DNA of 64,000 nt from VFJZ01 sp046598415 (GCA_046598415.1 JBKJIG010000103.1:22430-86429), one strand, 5' to 3'; counted from the first letter of the stretch, positions 42,496 to 52,583 are shown. Notes: a model not told the origin generated them from the sequence alone. A program made the numbers and translations.

Positions 42496-44230
42496 CCATC
42501 GCGCCGGGCTGCTGCGGCTCGGCGAGTACATCACCGCGCCGCGCCGACACCTGGCGGTGCTGTTCGCCGCCGCCGGGCTGACCGCGGCCGCGCAGGCCGG
42601 CGGCTGGCTGCTCGTCAAGGACGCCGTCGACAACGGCATGCGCGCCGGCGACGAGCGACGGCTGTGGATCGATGTCGCGATCTACGTCGCCATCAACGCC
42701 ATCTCGTGGGCGCTCGGATCGTACGTCGTCCGCGGACTCGCCGCCGTCGGCCAGGGCATCGTGCTGGAGCTGCGCCGCCACCTGTTCGGGCATCTGACGA
42801 CGCTGTCGCTGCGGTACTTCTCGCAGACGAAGGCCGGCTGGATCATCGCCCGGCTGACGAGCGACATCGACGCGCTCTCCGACGTGCTGTCGGAGGGCCT
42901 GAAGACGCTGATCGCCAACACGCTGACGTTCATGGTCGCCATCGTCGCGCTGTTCGCCGTCGACTGGCGGCTCGCGCTCGTGGCGCTCGTGGTGATGCCG
43001 CCGGCGCTGCTGTTCTCGCGCTGGTTCCAGGTGCGCTCGGCGGTCGCGTTCGGCGAGGTCCGCAACCGCATCGCCGCCGTCACCGCGCAGATGGCCGAGT
43101 CGCTCGCCGGCATGGCCGTCATCCAGGCGTTCAACTGCGAGGACTCCTTCCGCGAGTCGTTCAGCAAGCTGAACGAGGAGAACCAGAAGGCGAACATCCA
43201 CGCCCAGACCATCTGGGCGGTGTTCTTCCCCGCCGTCGAGTGGCTCGGCGTGCTCGCCACCGGCGCGGTGCTGTGGGTGGGCACCGACCTGGTCGACGGC
43301 GGTACCGCGACGCTCGGCACCGTGATCGCGTTCATCGGCCTGCTCGGGCTGCTGTTCCAGCCGCTGCAGGAGCTGTCGGAGCTGTACGGCCAGGTGCAGT
43401 CCGCCGCCGCCGCGATGGTGAAGATCGCCGGCATCCTCGACACCGAGACCGACATCGCCTCGAAGCCCGACGCCGAGCCGATCCCGCGCATCGAGGGCCG
43501 CATCGACCTGGACGGCGTCACGTTCGCGTACGGCGCCGAGCCGGTGCTGCACGCGCTCGACGTGCATGTGCCCGCCGGCGGCTGTCTGGCGCTGGTGGGC
43601 GAGTCGGGCGGCGGTAAGTCGACGACGGCCAAGCTGATCGCCCGCTTCTACGACCCGGCCGACGGTGTCGTGCGCGTCGATGGGCACGACCTGCGCGACG
43701 TCGAGCTGGCCAGCTACCGCCGCCAGCTGGGCGTCGTGCTGCAGGATCCGTTCCTCTTCTCCGGCACGATCGCCGACAACATCCGCTTCGCCCGGCCGGA
43801 GGCGACCGACGCGGAGGTGGAGGAGGTCGCGGGCGCGATCGGCGTCGACGCCGTCGCCGCGCGTCTGGACGGCGGGCTGCAGCACGTCGTGCGCGAGGGC
43901 GGCTCGGGCCTGTCGGCCGGCGAACGGCAGCTGATCTCGATCGCGCGCGCGCTGCTGGCCGACCCGCGCATCCTGATCCTCGACGAGGCCACGTCGAACA
44001 TCGATCGACCGACCGAGCGCCTGATCGAGGGAGCGCTCGACCGCCTGCTGCGCGGCCGCACGTCGCTGATCATCGCCCACCGCCTGTCGACGGTCCGTCG
44101 CGCGAACGAGATCCTGGTGCTCGATCACGGCCGCGTCGTGGAACGCGGCAGCTACGACCGGCTGATGGCGGCGGAGGGCCCGTTCCGCCGGCTGGCGGCC
44201 GAGCTGACCGGTACTGTTCCCGGGCGATGA
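42488..44230 (+). CDS. ABC exporter half-transporter, catalytic subunit
   Basis: 580 residues, TTG start overlapping the upstream gene. Six helices, Walker A GESGGGKST, Walker B LILDEATSNID with the catalytic Glu, and switch IAHRLSTV with His, so its own Walker site is complete. Its signature is LSAGERQ rather than LSGGQRQ; as signatures serve the partner's Walker site, this matches the degenerate site of the other subunit. Together they form one functional and one silent ATP site. The ferritin gene overlaps its stop (ATGA). Confidence 0.92.
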   Translation: MASHRAGLLRLGEYITAPRRHLAVLFAAAGLTAAAQAGGWLLVKDAVDNGMRAGDERRLWIDVAIYVAINAISWALGSYVVRGLAAVGQGIVLELRRHLFGHLTTLSLRYFSQTKAGWIIARLTSDIDALSDVLSEGLKTLIANTLTFMVAIVALFAVDWRLALVALVVMPPALLFSRWFQVRSAVAFGEVRNRIAAVTAQMAESLAGMAVIQAFNCEDSFRESFSKLNEENQKANIHAQTIWAVFFPAVEWLGVLATGAVLWVGTDLVDGGTATLGTVIAFIGLLGLLFQPLQELSELYGQVQSAAAAMVKIAGILDTETDIASKPDAEPIPRIEGRIDLDGVTFAYGAEPVLHALDVHVPAGGCLALVGESGGGKSTTAKLIARFYDPADGVVRVDGHDLRDVELASYRRQLGVVLQDPFLFSGTIADNIRFARPEATDAEVEEVAGAIGVDAVAARLDGGLQHVVREGGSGLSAGERQLISIARALLADPRILILDEATSNIDRPTERLIEGALDRLLRGRTSLIIAHRLSTVRRANEILVLDHGRVVERGSYDRLMAAEGPFRRLAAELTGTVPGR

Positions 44231-44751
44231 GCGACTTTCACAGCCTTCTGAACGAGCAGATCGGCCACGAATTCTCGGCGGCACAGCAGTACATCGCGAT
44301 CGCCGTGTGGTACGACCAGCAGACCCTGCCGCGCCTCGCCGCGCACTTCTACAAGCAGGCGCTCGAGGAGCGCAACCACGGCATGATGATCGTCCAGTAC
44401 CTGATGGACACCGACCGCAAGGTCGTCGTCGCGGGCGCCGAGGCGCCGCGCAACGAGTTCGCGAGCATCTCCGAACCGGTTGCGGTGGCGCTCGAGCAGG
44501 AGAAGCGCGTCACGGCGCAGATCAACGCCATCACCGCGGCCGCGCGCTCCGAGCAGGACTTTCAGGGCGAGCAGTTCATGCAGTGGTTCCTGAAGGAGCA
44601 GGTCGAGGAGGTCGCCTCGATGTCCGACCTGCTGCGCGTGTGCGAGCGCGCGAGCGGCAACGAGCTGCAGCTCGAAGACTACCTGGCGCGCGAGGACTCG
44701 GCCCAGGCGGCTGATCCGACCGCGCCGACGGCGGCCGGCGGCCCTGTCTGA
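44227..44751 (+). CDS. Ferritin
   Basis: 174 residues of four-helix bundle. Ferroxidase ligands are visible in GHEFSAAQQYIA (Glu), LEERNHGM (Glu and His) and EQEKR (Glu), with FLKEQVEEVASM near the end. It stores iron as a 24-mer in the cytoplasm. The Ala/Pro/Thr tail after residue 155 is unconserved-looking. It is coupled by ATGA to the ABC exporter; a functional link with it is not evident. Confidence 0.93.
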   Translation: MSDFHSLLNEQIGHEFSAAQQYIAIAVWYDQQTLPRLAAHFYKQALEERNHGMMIVQYLMDTDRKVVVAGAEAPRNEFASISEPVAVALEQEKRVTAQINAITAAARSEQDFQGEQFMQWFLKEQVEEVASMSDLLRVCERASGNELQLEDYLAREDSAQAADPTAPTAAGGPV

Positions 44752-44816
44752 CCGCGCGCCGGGCCCGATCCCGGTGCATATCAAGGTGATCTAGTTGCAA
44801 ACCGATACTCACATCA

Positions 44817-47800
44817 GTGAGTATCGAGCTTACTTTCCATCGGGCTGCTCTCGTTGCGATCGCAGCGCTGCTCGCCGCGCCCGCCGCGGCGCTCGCCGTG
44901 ACGGGCGCGCCGACCGGTCTGACGGCCACGACACCGACGAAGGTGAAGCCCGTCCTGACGTGGACGGCGCCGGCCGCGGCCGGCGCGGGAATCGCCGGCT
45001 ACAACGTCTACCGCGGTGCCGTGAAGGTCAACACGTCCGTGATCGCGGCGACCACCTATACCGACACCGCGGCCACCGCGAACACCAGCCCGAGCTACAC
45101 GGTGAAGGCCGTCGAGACCGGCACGAACCTCGAGAGCGCCGCGTCGCCCGCGTTCGTGGTCGTCTACGACACGATCGTCCCGACGACGCCGACCGCCGTC
45201 AGCGCGACCACGCCGACGAACGCTGCGCCGGTGCTGACGTGGACCGCGAGCACCGACGCGCTGTCCGGCGTCCGTCGCTACCAGGTGCTGCGCGGCACGA
45301 CCGTCCTCGGCACCACCAGCTCGCTCACGTACACCGACTCGGCGGTGTCGACGGCGGGCTCGTACAGCTACTCCGTGAAGGCCGAGGACTGGGCCGGTAA
45401 CTTCTCGGCCGCCGGCGCCAAGACGGTCGTGTTCGACAACCTGGCACCGGCGACGCCCGCCGGCTTCAACCCGGCCGCCTCGCAGCGGACGAAGCCGACC
45501 ATGTCGTGGACCGCCGCCAGCGACCCGGGCGGCGCCGGCATCGACCACTACGAGGTGTGGCAGACCGGCAGCCCGAACATGCTTGCCGGCAGCCCGTCCA
45601 CGACCAGCTTCACCGACGCCGCGATCACGATCGAGGCCACCTACGGGTACTTCGTGGTCGCCGTCGACAAGGCGGGCAACAGCGGGCCGCCGACCGCCGT
45701 CAAGAGCATCACCTACGACGTCACGGCGCCGACCGTGCCCACCGGGCTGGCCGCGTCCGCTTCGCCCACCAACGCCAAGCCGGCGCTGGCCTTCTCGCCC
45801 GCCACCGACCCCGGCGGCACCGGCGTCACGAGCTACCGCCTGTACCGCGACGGCGCCTTCGTCGCGACGGCGGCCGGCACCACCGTGTCGGACACGCCGC
45901 TCTCGGTCGACGGCTCCTACAGCTATCGCGTCTCGGCCCTCGACGCGGCCGGCAACGAGTCGGCGCTGTCCGGCGCGGTCGCCGTCGTCTACGACAAGAC
46001 CGCGCCACCCGTTGCGACCGCCCTGACCGCGGCGGCAACGCCCACCAACGCCAAGCCGGCGCTGACCTGGACGTCGGGCGGCGCCGACGGCCTGTCGGGT
46101 TTCGCGCGCTACGACATCTACCGGGGTGCGGCGCTGGCCGGCAGCTCGGCAACGGCGGCGTTCACCGACAGTGCCCTGTCGACCTCGGGCTCGTACAGCT
46201 ACACCGTGAAGACCGTCGACAACGCGGGCAACGCCGCCAACGCGTCGACCGCGAAGATCGTCGTCTACGACGTGATCGCGCCGCCCGTCCCGGGCTCCTT
46301 CGCGGCGCCGGCGGCGACGAAGGTGAAGCCGACGCTGACGTTCACCGCCGCCACCGACACCGGCGGGTCGGGCACCGACCACTACAACATCTACCGCGAC
46401 GGGGTGCTGCTCGGCATCGCCCTCACGACCTCGTACACCGAGACCTCCGCGAGCTATCCCGACGGCGTCTACTCGTATACCGTCAGCGCGGTCGACAAGG
46501 CCGGCAACGAGGGGCCGGAGACGACGCCGAAGGTGGTCGTCTACGACACGACGGCGCCCGTCGCCCCGGCCACGCCAACCACCGCGGCGCCGATCACGAA
46601 GGTGAAGCCGGCCATCTCGTGGACGGCGACGACCGACCCCGGCGGTTCGGGCGTGGCCTCCTACACCGTGTACCGCGACGGCGTGCAGATCGCCGCGGCG
46701 GCCGTGGGTACGAGCTACCAGGACACGGCGCTCTCCGCCAACGGCACCTACGCGTACGCGATCCGCGCCAACGACGCCGCCGGCAACGCGTCGACGATGA
46801 CCGCCACCGTCTCGGTCACGTACGACACGGTCGCGCCGCCCGTGCCGGTCAACGTCAACGGCACCACCCCGACCGGCTCGAACCCGTCGCTGACGTGGAC
46901 GTCGGGCGGCCCCGACACCCTGTCCGGCTTCGACCACTACGAGATCCTGCGTTCGGGCGCCACGATCGGCACCAGCACCAGCGCCGCGTTCACGCACACC
47001 GGCGCGGCGGCGGGCAGCAACGTCTATACCGCCAAGGCGATCGACGCCGCGGGCAACGTCTCGGCCGCGTCCGCCGCGAAGACGATCGTCTTCGACAACA
47101 CCCCGCCCGGCCAGCCGACCAACCTCGCCGGCGCCAGCCCGACCAACCTGCCGTCGCTGACCTGGACGGCGCCGACGGACGTGTCGGGCATCAACCACTA
47201 CGAGGTGCTCCGCGACGGCGTGTCGGTCGGATCGACCACGCTGACGACCTTCGCCGACTCGCCGGCGCCGTCCGAGGGCACCTACGTCTACACCGTCGCG
47301 GCGTTCGACAATGCCGGCAACAGCGGACTGCCGTCGGCGGGCAAGACGATCCTGGTCGACGGCACGCCGCCGCCGGTGCCGGTCAGCCTCGCCGGCGCCA
47401 CCCCGACGAGCACGAAGCCGGTGCTGACCTGGTCGTCCGGCGGCCCCGACCTGGGATCGGGCTTCGCCCGCTACAACGTCTACCGCAACGGCGCCCTCGC
47501 CGGCACCGCGACCGGGACGACCTTCACCGACACCGCGCTGTCCGTGAACGGCTCGTTCAGCTACACCGTGAAGGCGGTCGACGTCGCCGGCAACGAGTCG
47601 GCCGCGTCCTCGTCGGCCACGATCGTGTGGGACAACGTGGCGCCACCCATCCCGACCGGGCTCACCGGCGCGGCGGTGGTGACGACGACGCCGCACCTCG
47701 ACTGGTTCAGCGGCGGCGCGGATGGCCTGGCCGGGCTCGACCACTACGACGTCTTCCGCGGCGGCATCCTGATCGGCCAGGCGAGCTCGACCAGCTACGA

Positions 47801-50666
47801 CGACGCCGGCATCGCCGTCGACGGCACCTACAGCTACACCGTGACGGCCGTCGACGCAGCGGGCAACGCCTCGGCCGCCTCGAACGCGCGCAGCGTCGCG
47901 CGCGACGCGACCGCGCCGAGCGTGCCGCAGGTGACCGCCGCCGCCACGCCGATCCGCACGCAGCCGACCATGACGTGGGCGGCCTCGACCGATGGGTCGG
48001 GATCGGGCGTGCTGCGCTACGACATCTACCGCGACGGCGGCCTGATCGCCTCGACGGCAGCCACCACCTACAGCGACGACGCCGCCCTGGCCGACGGCGT
48101 CTACGCGTACACCATCCGCGCCGCCGACGCGGCCGGGAACATCTCCACCCCGTCGCTGTCGGCGTCGATTCGCATCGACCGGGTCGCGCCGCCCGCCCCC
48201 GGCGGCCTGACCGTACCGACGCCGACGAAGCTGCCGCACCCGACGTGGACGCAGGCCTCCGACGCCGCGACCGGCGGCTCCGGCATCGGCGTGTACCACG
48301 TCTACCGCAACGGCGTGCGCGTCGGCATCGTCGCGATCGCCGACTTCTCCGACTCGACGGTCACCCTCGACGACACCTACGGCTACACCGTCACCGCCGT
48401 CGACGGCGCGGGCAACGAGTCGGATCCCTCGAGCGCGGCGACGGTGCTGTTCGACCACACGCCGGCGCCGCCGCCAAGCGGCCTGAACGGGCCGACGCCG
48501 GCGCAGTCGAAGCCCGACATGACGTGGGCGTCGGGCGGCCCCGACGCACTGTCCGGCTTCGCGTTCTACGAGATCTACCGCGACGGCGGTGTGATCGCGT
48601 CCACCACCAGCCCGGCGTTCACCGATAACGGGCTGCTCGTGAACGGGTCGTACGTCTACGCCGTCAAGGCCGTCGACAACGCGGGCAACCGGTCGCTCGC
48701 CTCCGCCTCGCGGACCATGGTCTGGGACACGACGGCGCCCGCCACGCCGGCCAACCTGACGGCTACGACACCGGTGGCCAAGGCCTCGCTGACCTGGACG
48801 CCGTCGGCCGACACCGGCGGCTCGGGCATCGACCACTACGTCATCCACCGCGACGGCAGCCCGCTCGCCACGTCGACGACCGCGACGTACACCGACAACG
48901 ACGGGACGCTGCCCGAGGGCACCCACACCTACGCCGCCGAGGCCGTCGACGGCGCCGGTAACTCCTCCGCCGTCTCCGGCCCGGTCGTCGTCGTCGTCGA
49001 CCGCACGCCGCCCGACACGCCGGCGAACCTCGCCGCCGCGAGCCCGATCCCGCGACCGGTGATCACGTGGGACGCCGCCGGCGACAACGGCGCGGCGCCG
49101 ACCGGCCTCGACCACTACGACGTGTACCGGGGCGCGACGAAGATCGGCTCGACCGCGGGCCTGAGCTTCCAGGACGACGCCGTTAGCCTGGACGGCTCGT
49201 ACGTCTACACCGTGCGCGCTGTCGACCGGGCGCAGAACGCGTCGGCGCCGACTCCACAGGTAACCGTGCTGTTCGACAAGACACCGCCGCCGCTGGCGAC
49301 GAACCTGACCGCCCTGACGCCGACGCCGCTGGCGCCCGCGGTGTCGTGGAATCCGGGCGGCAGCGACAACCTCTCCGGTTTCCTGCGCTTCGACGTGTAC
49401 CGCGACGGCAACCTGATCGCCGCCACGACGGTGCCGACCCTCAACGACACGACGCTCTCGGCGCAGGGCGCACACGTGTACACCGTGCGCAGCGTCGACG
49501 TGGCCGGCAACGTCTCGGCGCCGTCGAACACCCTCACCGTCATCTATGACACGATGCCGCCGCACACGCCGAGCGGCCTCACCGTGCCGACCCCGACGAA
49601 GCTGCCGCACCTGACGTGGGACGCCGCCCAGGACGACGACACCGGCGCGTCGGGGCTCGACCACTACAACGTCTACCGCGACGGCCTGCGTGTCGGCCGC
49701 ACGCCGACGACCTCGTTCGACGACTCGTCCGTGCCGTCCGACGGCTCGTTCGGCTACTCGGTGACGGCGGTCGACCGGGCCGGCAACGAGAGCCTCTACT
49801 CGCGCACCGTGATCATCCGGTTCGACGGGACGCCGCCGCTGCCGCCGCTCGACCCGAACGGCGCCACGCCGACCCGGCTGCCGACGTTCACGTGGGCCGC
49901 GGTGTCGGATCAGGCCACCGGCGGCTCGGCGATCGCGAGCTATCGCATCTACCGCAACGGCTCGTACATCGGCGAGACGTCGGGGACGAGCTTCGTCGAC
50001 GGCAACGTCGTCGTCTCCGGCCACCAGATCTACACCGTGCGGGCGATGGACGCAGCCGGCAACGTCTCGGCGCCGTCCCGCGCGCTCGACCTGATCGTCG
50101 ACCTCGAGGGGCCGGTGCTCGACGCGGTCTCGTTCCCGGCGCAGCGCTCGACCGGCGCGCTGGTCGACTTCCAGGTGGTGCCGCGCGACGCGCTCTCGCC
50201 CATCGCCGGGCCGGCCACGTGGGACTTCGGCGACGGCTTCGCGTCGGGCAACAAGGTCACTCACATCTTCCAGACGCCCGGCACGTACTCGATCACGGTG
50301 CGGGCGTCGGACACGCTCGGCAACACGACGATCGTCGCCAACCGCTCGATCCAGATCGTCAAGACGCCGGGCGGCACGCGAGCCGCCGTGCTGCGGCTGA
50401 ACCCGCTCAAGACCCTGACGCTGAAGGCCGTCAAGAAGCAGAGGTACGTTTCGGTGTCCGTGTACGTCGACTTCGCGACGTCGATCGAGTTCCGGCTCCA
50501 GCGCGGCGCCAAGCTGGTCTCCAAGACGACGAAGAAGGTGCCAGCCGGCACGGTTGCGATCCGCCTTCCGGTGTCGAAGAGCCAGCTGCGCAAGGGCCTC
50601 TTCAAGGTCTCGGTCCGGGCCCTGACCGGCACGCTCAAGGCGTCGCGGACGTTTCTCGTCCGGTAG
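44817..50666 (+). CDS. Giant secreted protein with 19 fibronectin type III-like repeats and a PKD domain
   Basis: 1949 residues, GTG start, with an Ala-rich Sec signal (ALVAIAALLAAPAAALAV). Nineteen repeats of about 91 residues follow (pattern P-x-L-x-W-T...SG-x-x-Y-x-V-Y-R-x-G...Y-x-Y-x-V-x-A-x-D-x-A-G-N), then a PKD-like domain (ATWDFGDGFASGNKVTHIF) and a Lys/Thr-rich C-terminus of about 100 residues. No LPXTG motif or anchor helix is seen, so it may be released or bound through its basic end. An adhesin or matrix role is likely by analogy. It stands 65 bases after ferritin. Confidence 0.88.
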   Translation: MSIELTFHRAALVAIAALLAAPAAALAVTGAPTGLTATTPTKVKPVLTWTAPAAAGAGIAGYNVYRGAVKVNTSVIAATTYTDTAATANTSPSYTVKAVETGTNLESAASPAFVVVYDTIVPTTPTAVSATTPTNAAPVLTWTASTDALSGVRRYQVLRGTTVLGTTSSLTYTDSAVSTAGSYSYSVKAEDWAGNFSAAGAKTVVFDNLAPATPAGFNPAASQRTKPTMSWTAASDPGGAGIDHYEVWQTGSPNMLAGSPSTTSFTDAAITIEATYGYFVVAVDKAGNSGPPTAVKSITYDVTAPTVPTGLAASASPTNAKPALAFSPATDPGGTGVTSYRLYRDGAFVATAAGTTVSDTPLSVDGSYSYRVSALDAAGNESALSGAVAVVYDKTAPPVATALTAAATPTNAKPALTWTSGGADGLSGFARYDIYRGAALAGSSATAAFTDSALSTSGSYSYTVKTVDNAGNAANASTAKIVVYDVIAPPVPGSFAAPAATKVKPTLTFTAATDTGGSGTDHYNIYRDGVLLGIALTTSYTETSASYPDGVYSYTVSAVDKAGNEGPETTPKVVVYDTTAPVAPATPTTAAPITKVKPAISWTATTDPGGSGVASYTVYRDGVQIAAAAVGTSYQDTALSANGTYAYAIRANDAAGNASTMTATVSVTYDTVAPPVPVNVNGTTPTGSNPSLTWTSGGPDTLSGFDHYEILRSGATIGTSTSAAFTHTGAAAGSNVYTAKAIDAAGNVSAASAAKTIVFDNTPPGQPTNLAGASPTNLPSLTWTAPTDVSGINHYEVLRDGVSVGSTTLTTFADSPAPSEGTYVYTVAAFDNAGNSGLPSAGKTILVDGTPPPVPVSLAGATPTSTKPVLTWSSGGPDLGSGFARYNVYRNGALAGTATGTTFTDTALSVNGSFSYTVKAVDVAGNESAASSSATIVWDNVAPPIPTGLTGAAVVTTTPHLDWFSGGADGLAGLDHYDVFRGGILIGQASSTSYDDAGIAVDGTYSYTVTAVDAAGNASAASNARSVARDATAPSVPQVTAAATPIRTQPTMTWAASTDGSGSGVLRYDIYRDGGLIASTAATTYSDDAALADGVYAYTIRAADAAGNISTPSLSASIRIDRVAPPAPGGLTVPTPTKLPHPTWTQASDAATGGSGIGVYHVYRNGVRVGIVAIADFSDSTVTLDDTYGYTVTAVDGAGNESDPSSAATVLFDHTPAPPPSGLNGPTPAQSKPDMTWASGGPDALSGFAFYEIYRDGGVIASTTSPAFTDNGLLVNGSYVYAVKAVDNAGNRSLASASRTMVWDTTAPATPANLTATTPVAKASLTWTPSADTGGSGIDHYVIHRDGSPLATSTTATYTDNDGTLPEGTHTYAAEAVDGAGNSSAVSGPVVVVVDRTPPDTPANLAAASPIPRPVITWDAAGDNGAAPTGLDHYDVYRGATKIGSTAGLSFQDDAVSLDGSYVYTVRAVDRAQNASAPTPQVTVLFDKTPPPLATNLTALTPTPLAPAVSWNPGGSDNLSGFLRFDVYRDGNLIAATTVPTLNDTTLSAQGAHVYTVRSVDVAGNVSAPSNTLTVIYDTMPPHTPSGLTVPTPTKLPHLTWDAAQDDDTGASGLDHYNVYRDGLRVGRTPTTSFDDSSVPSDGSFGYSVTAVDRAGNESLYSRTVIIRFDGTPPLPPLDPNGATPTRLPTFTWAAVSDQATGGSAIASYRIYRNGSYIGETSGTSFVDGNVVVSGHQIYTVRAMDAAGNVSAPSRALDLIVDLEGPVLDAVSFPAQRSTGALVDFQVVPRDALSPIAGPATWDFGDGFASGNKVTHIFQTPGTYSITVRASDTLGNTTIVANRSIQIVKTPGGTRAAVLRLNPLKTLTLKAVKKQRYVSVSVYVDFATSIEFRLQRGAKLVSKTTKKVPAGTVAIRLPVSKSQLRKGLFKVSVRALTGTLKASRTFLVR
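44901..50110 (+). repeat. Array of 19 fibronectin-III repeat units (about 274 bases each)
   Basis: Units begin with motifs such as APTGLTATTPTKVKPVLTW and recur about every 274 bases with diverged DNA but stable spacing. Repeats 13 and 18 share GLTVPTPTKLPH, and repeats 4 and 5 share PTNAKPAL, showing local unit duplication. Confidence 0.85.
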
Positions 50667-50676
50667 GACAGCGACA

Positions 50677-51696
50677 ATGCGCGCCGTGCGCGCACGCGAC
50701 CACGGCATCGTCATCGGACGGGTCCCGACCGGACCGGCGAACGCGATCACCGACGTGCCGGGCGTCGCCGTCGGACACGCCTCGCACACGCCCGACAACA
50801 CCGGCGTGACGGTGATCGTGCCGCGGGCCGGTTCCGACACCTGGCTCGAGCCGGTGTACGCCGGCGTCGCGGTGCTGAACGGCGCCGGCGAGCTGACAGG
50901 CTCGATCCAGATCCGCGAGTGGGGCATCATGGAGACGCCCGTCTTTTTGACCGCGACGCCATACGTGGGCGCCGTCTACCACGCCGCGACGCAGGTGCTG
51001 GGCGAGCGCCAGCCTGGCATCGGCGTCGACGACGTGATCATCCCGGTCGTCGGCGAGTGCGATAGCTCGCGCGTGGTCGACGTGGTGCGCGGCCCGGCGC
51101 CCGACGCGGCGCTGATCGCCGCCGCGCTGGACGGCGCGGGCACCGGCGCCGTCGTAGAGGGGCAGGTCGGCGCGGGCATCGGCATGCACTGCTCCGACTT
51201 CGCGGGCGGCATCGGCACGGCATCGCGCCCCTGTGGCGGCTACACCGTCGGCGTGCTGCTGCTGGTCAACTTCGGCGACTGGGAGGAGCTCCGCATCGCC
51301 GGTCGCCTGGCCGGCGTCGAGGCGCCGAACCGGGGAGTCGACGGCTCGTGCATCGCCGTCGTCGCGACCGACGCGCCGCTGCTACCGGGCGGTCTCGAGC
51401 GCCTCGCGCGCCGGGCGTTCCTCGGTCTCGCGCGCGCCGGCTCCTACGCCTCGAACGGCTCGGGCGAGATCGCGATCGCGTTCTCGACGGCGAACGCCGA
51501 CTGCGCGCGGCGCGGTGCGCCCGATGTGGTGCGACCCGAGCTGCTGCGCTCCGAGGCGCTGCACTCCCTGCTGTTCGCGGCCACGGTCGAGGCGGCGGAG
51601 GAGGCGGTCATCAACGCGCTGCTGGGCGCGCACACGCTGGTCGGCCCGCGCGGCACGGCGCATGCGTTCCCGCTCGACCGCCTGCCGCGCCCCTAG
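50677..51696 (+). CDS. P1 family peptidase (L-aminopeptidase/D-esterase, DmpA-like)
   Basis: 339 residues. NAITDVPGVAVGHA is the usual start, GAVVEGQVGAGIGMHCSDF the substrate loop, and NRGVDGSCIAVVATDAPL contains the Gly-Ser at which DmpA self-cleaves, Ser being the N-terminal nucleophile. It hydrolyses N-terminal L-amino acids and D-amides, or beta-peptides. It begins 10 bases after the giant protein and could be cotranscribed. Confidence 0.9.
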   Translation: MRAVRARDHGIVIGRVPTGPANAITDVPGVAVGHASHTPDNTGVTVIVPRAGSDTWLEPVYAGVAVLNGAGELTGSIQIREWGIMETPVFLTATPYVGAVYHAATQVLGERQPGIGVDDVIIPVVGECDSSRVVDVVRGPAPDAALIAAALDGAGTGAVVEGQVGAGIGMHCSDFAGGIGTASRPCGGYTVGVLLLVNFGDWEELRIAGRLAGVEAPNRGVDGSCIAVVATDAPLLPGGLERLARRAFLGLARAGSYASNGSGEIAIAFSTANADCARRGAPDVVRPELLRSEALHSLLFAATVEAAEEAVINALLGAHTLVGPRGTAHAFPLDRLPRP

Positions 51697-51830
51697 GCGT
51701 AGTCGTGGTGGGCCGCAGGGCGGCCGCAGTGCGGGCAGACCGACGCCGAGACGGCGTGGTCGTCGGCGAACCCCACGACGACGATCGTCGGGCGGTGACG
51801 GCGGAGGATGTGGCAGAAGAGTCTTCGCAT
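51693..51830 (-). CDS. 45-residue zinc-ribbon-like protein
   Basis: Start ATG 51830 behind GAGGT. The sequence is MRRLFCHILRRH, a beta stretch (TIVVVGFADD), then VCPHCGRPAAHHDYA: one Cys-x-x-Cys plus a His pair and an upstream Cys that could complete a zinc site. Longer in-frame upstream codons overlap the GDPD gene and are not used. Function unknown. It converges on the peptidase with a 4-base overlap. Confidence 0.5.
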   Translation of the reverse strand: MRRLFCHILRRHRPTIVVVGFADDHAVSASVCPHCGRPAAHHDYA

Positions 51831-51915
51831 CGCGTCTGACCTCGTTATCGGACGCACGAAGTCGACGCACAAGGGCCAAACGGCCCAGTTGCGCGAAATT
51901 CGTGCGAGCCGGAGG

Positions 51916-52578
51916 TCAGGCGAGGCCGTGGCTGGCCGGGCGATCGGAGCAGATGCCGTCGACACCGAGCTCTCGCAGACGGGCCAGATCGCGCGGGTCA
52001 TCGACCGTCCACGTCCAGATCTCGCCGCCCCGGTCGTGCACGGCGGCGACCACCCGGCGGTCGACGAGGCGGTGGAAGATCGTCACGAGATCGGCGCCGT
52101 AGCGCTCCATCAGCCCGGGGATCGCGGTCGCCATCTGGAGCCGCGCGACCGGAATGCCGAACCTTTGCACGATGCGCGGCAGCGACGAGCCGCGGCGCGG
52201 GATCGTGAGACCGATGCGGATGCCCGGCTCCTCGTCGCGAATGCGCACGAGCCCCTCCCAGCCGCCGCCGGTGCAGGTCGTGCGGCCGAGCATGCCGGCG
52301 CTGCGCACCGCCGCGACGATCGCCGCCGCGGTCTCGCTCTGCTTGACGTCGAGGTTGGCGCCGGCGGACGAGGTGTCGGCGATCAGGCGCAGCGCGTCGA
52401 CCAGCAGCGGCGCACCGGGCCGGTTGGCGTCGTCATGGTGCAGCACCAGCGCACCGTCGCGCCGGCGACGCACGTCGACCTCGACCATGTCGCAGCCGAG
52501 CGCCAGCGCCGCGGCGAGCGTGGCCAGCGAATTCTCGCCGCCCTGCGCGGCATACCCCCGGTGCGCGATCCTGAGCAA
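51916..52578 (-). CDS. Glycerophosphodiester phosphodiesterase
   Basis: 220 residues from TTG 52578. IAHRGYAAQGGENSLATL gives the catalytic His and metal Glu, and MVEVDVRRRRDGALVLHHDD the Glu-x-Asp and second His. GANLDVK, WEGLVRIRDEEPGIRIGL and WTWTVDD complete the TIM barrel. It splits glycerophosphodiesters to glycerol-3-phosphate. There is no signal peptide, so it is cytoplasmic. The start lies 5 bases past the end of tRNA-Ser(GCU); longer frames would run through that tRNA. Confidence 0.9.
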   Translation of the reverse strand: MLRIAHRGYAAQGGENSLATLAAALALGCDMVEVDVRRRRDGALVLHHDDANRPGAPLLVDALRLIADTSSAGANLDVKQSETAAAIVAAVRSAGMLGRTTCTGGGWEGLVRIRDEEPGIRIGLTIPRRGSSLPRIVQRFGIPVARLQMATAIPGLMERYGADLVTIFHRLVDRRVVAAVHDRGGEIWTWTVDDPRDLARLRELGVDGICSDRPASHGLA

Positions 52579-52583
52579 GTAGG

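Noticed and set aside
44814..50930. A 2038-codon open frame antisense to the fibronectin-repeat gene, and a 1040-codon frame at 45506-48628.
   Set aside because: They arise from the high-GC codon bias and repeat structure of the real gene. Their translations are Arg/Gly/Val/Asp-rich, without domains, and the sense frame has clear repeats and a signal peptide.
51831..52001. A longer N-terminal extension of the 45-residue zinc-ribbon-like protein.
   Set aside because: It would overlap the GDPD gene on the same strand in another frame, and a ribosome binding site precedes the shorter start.
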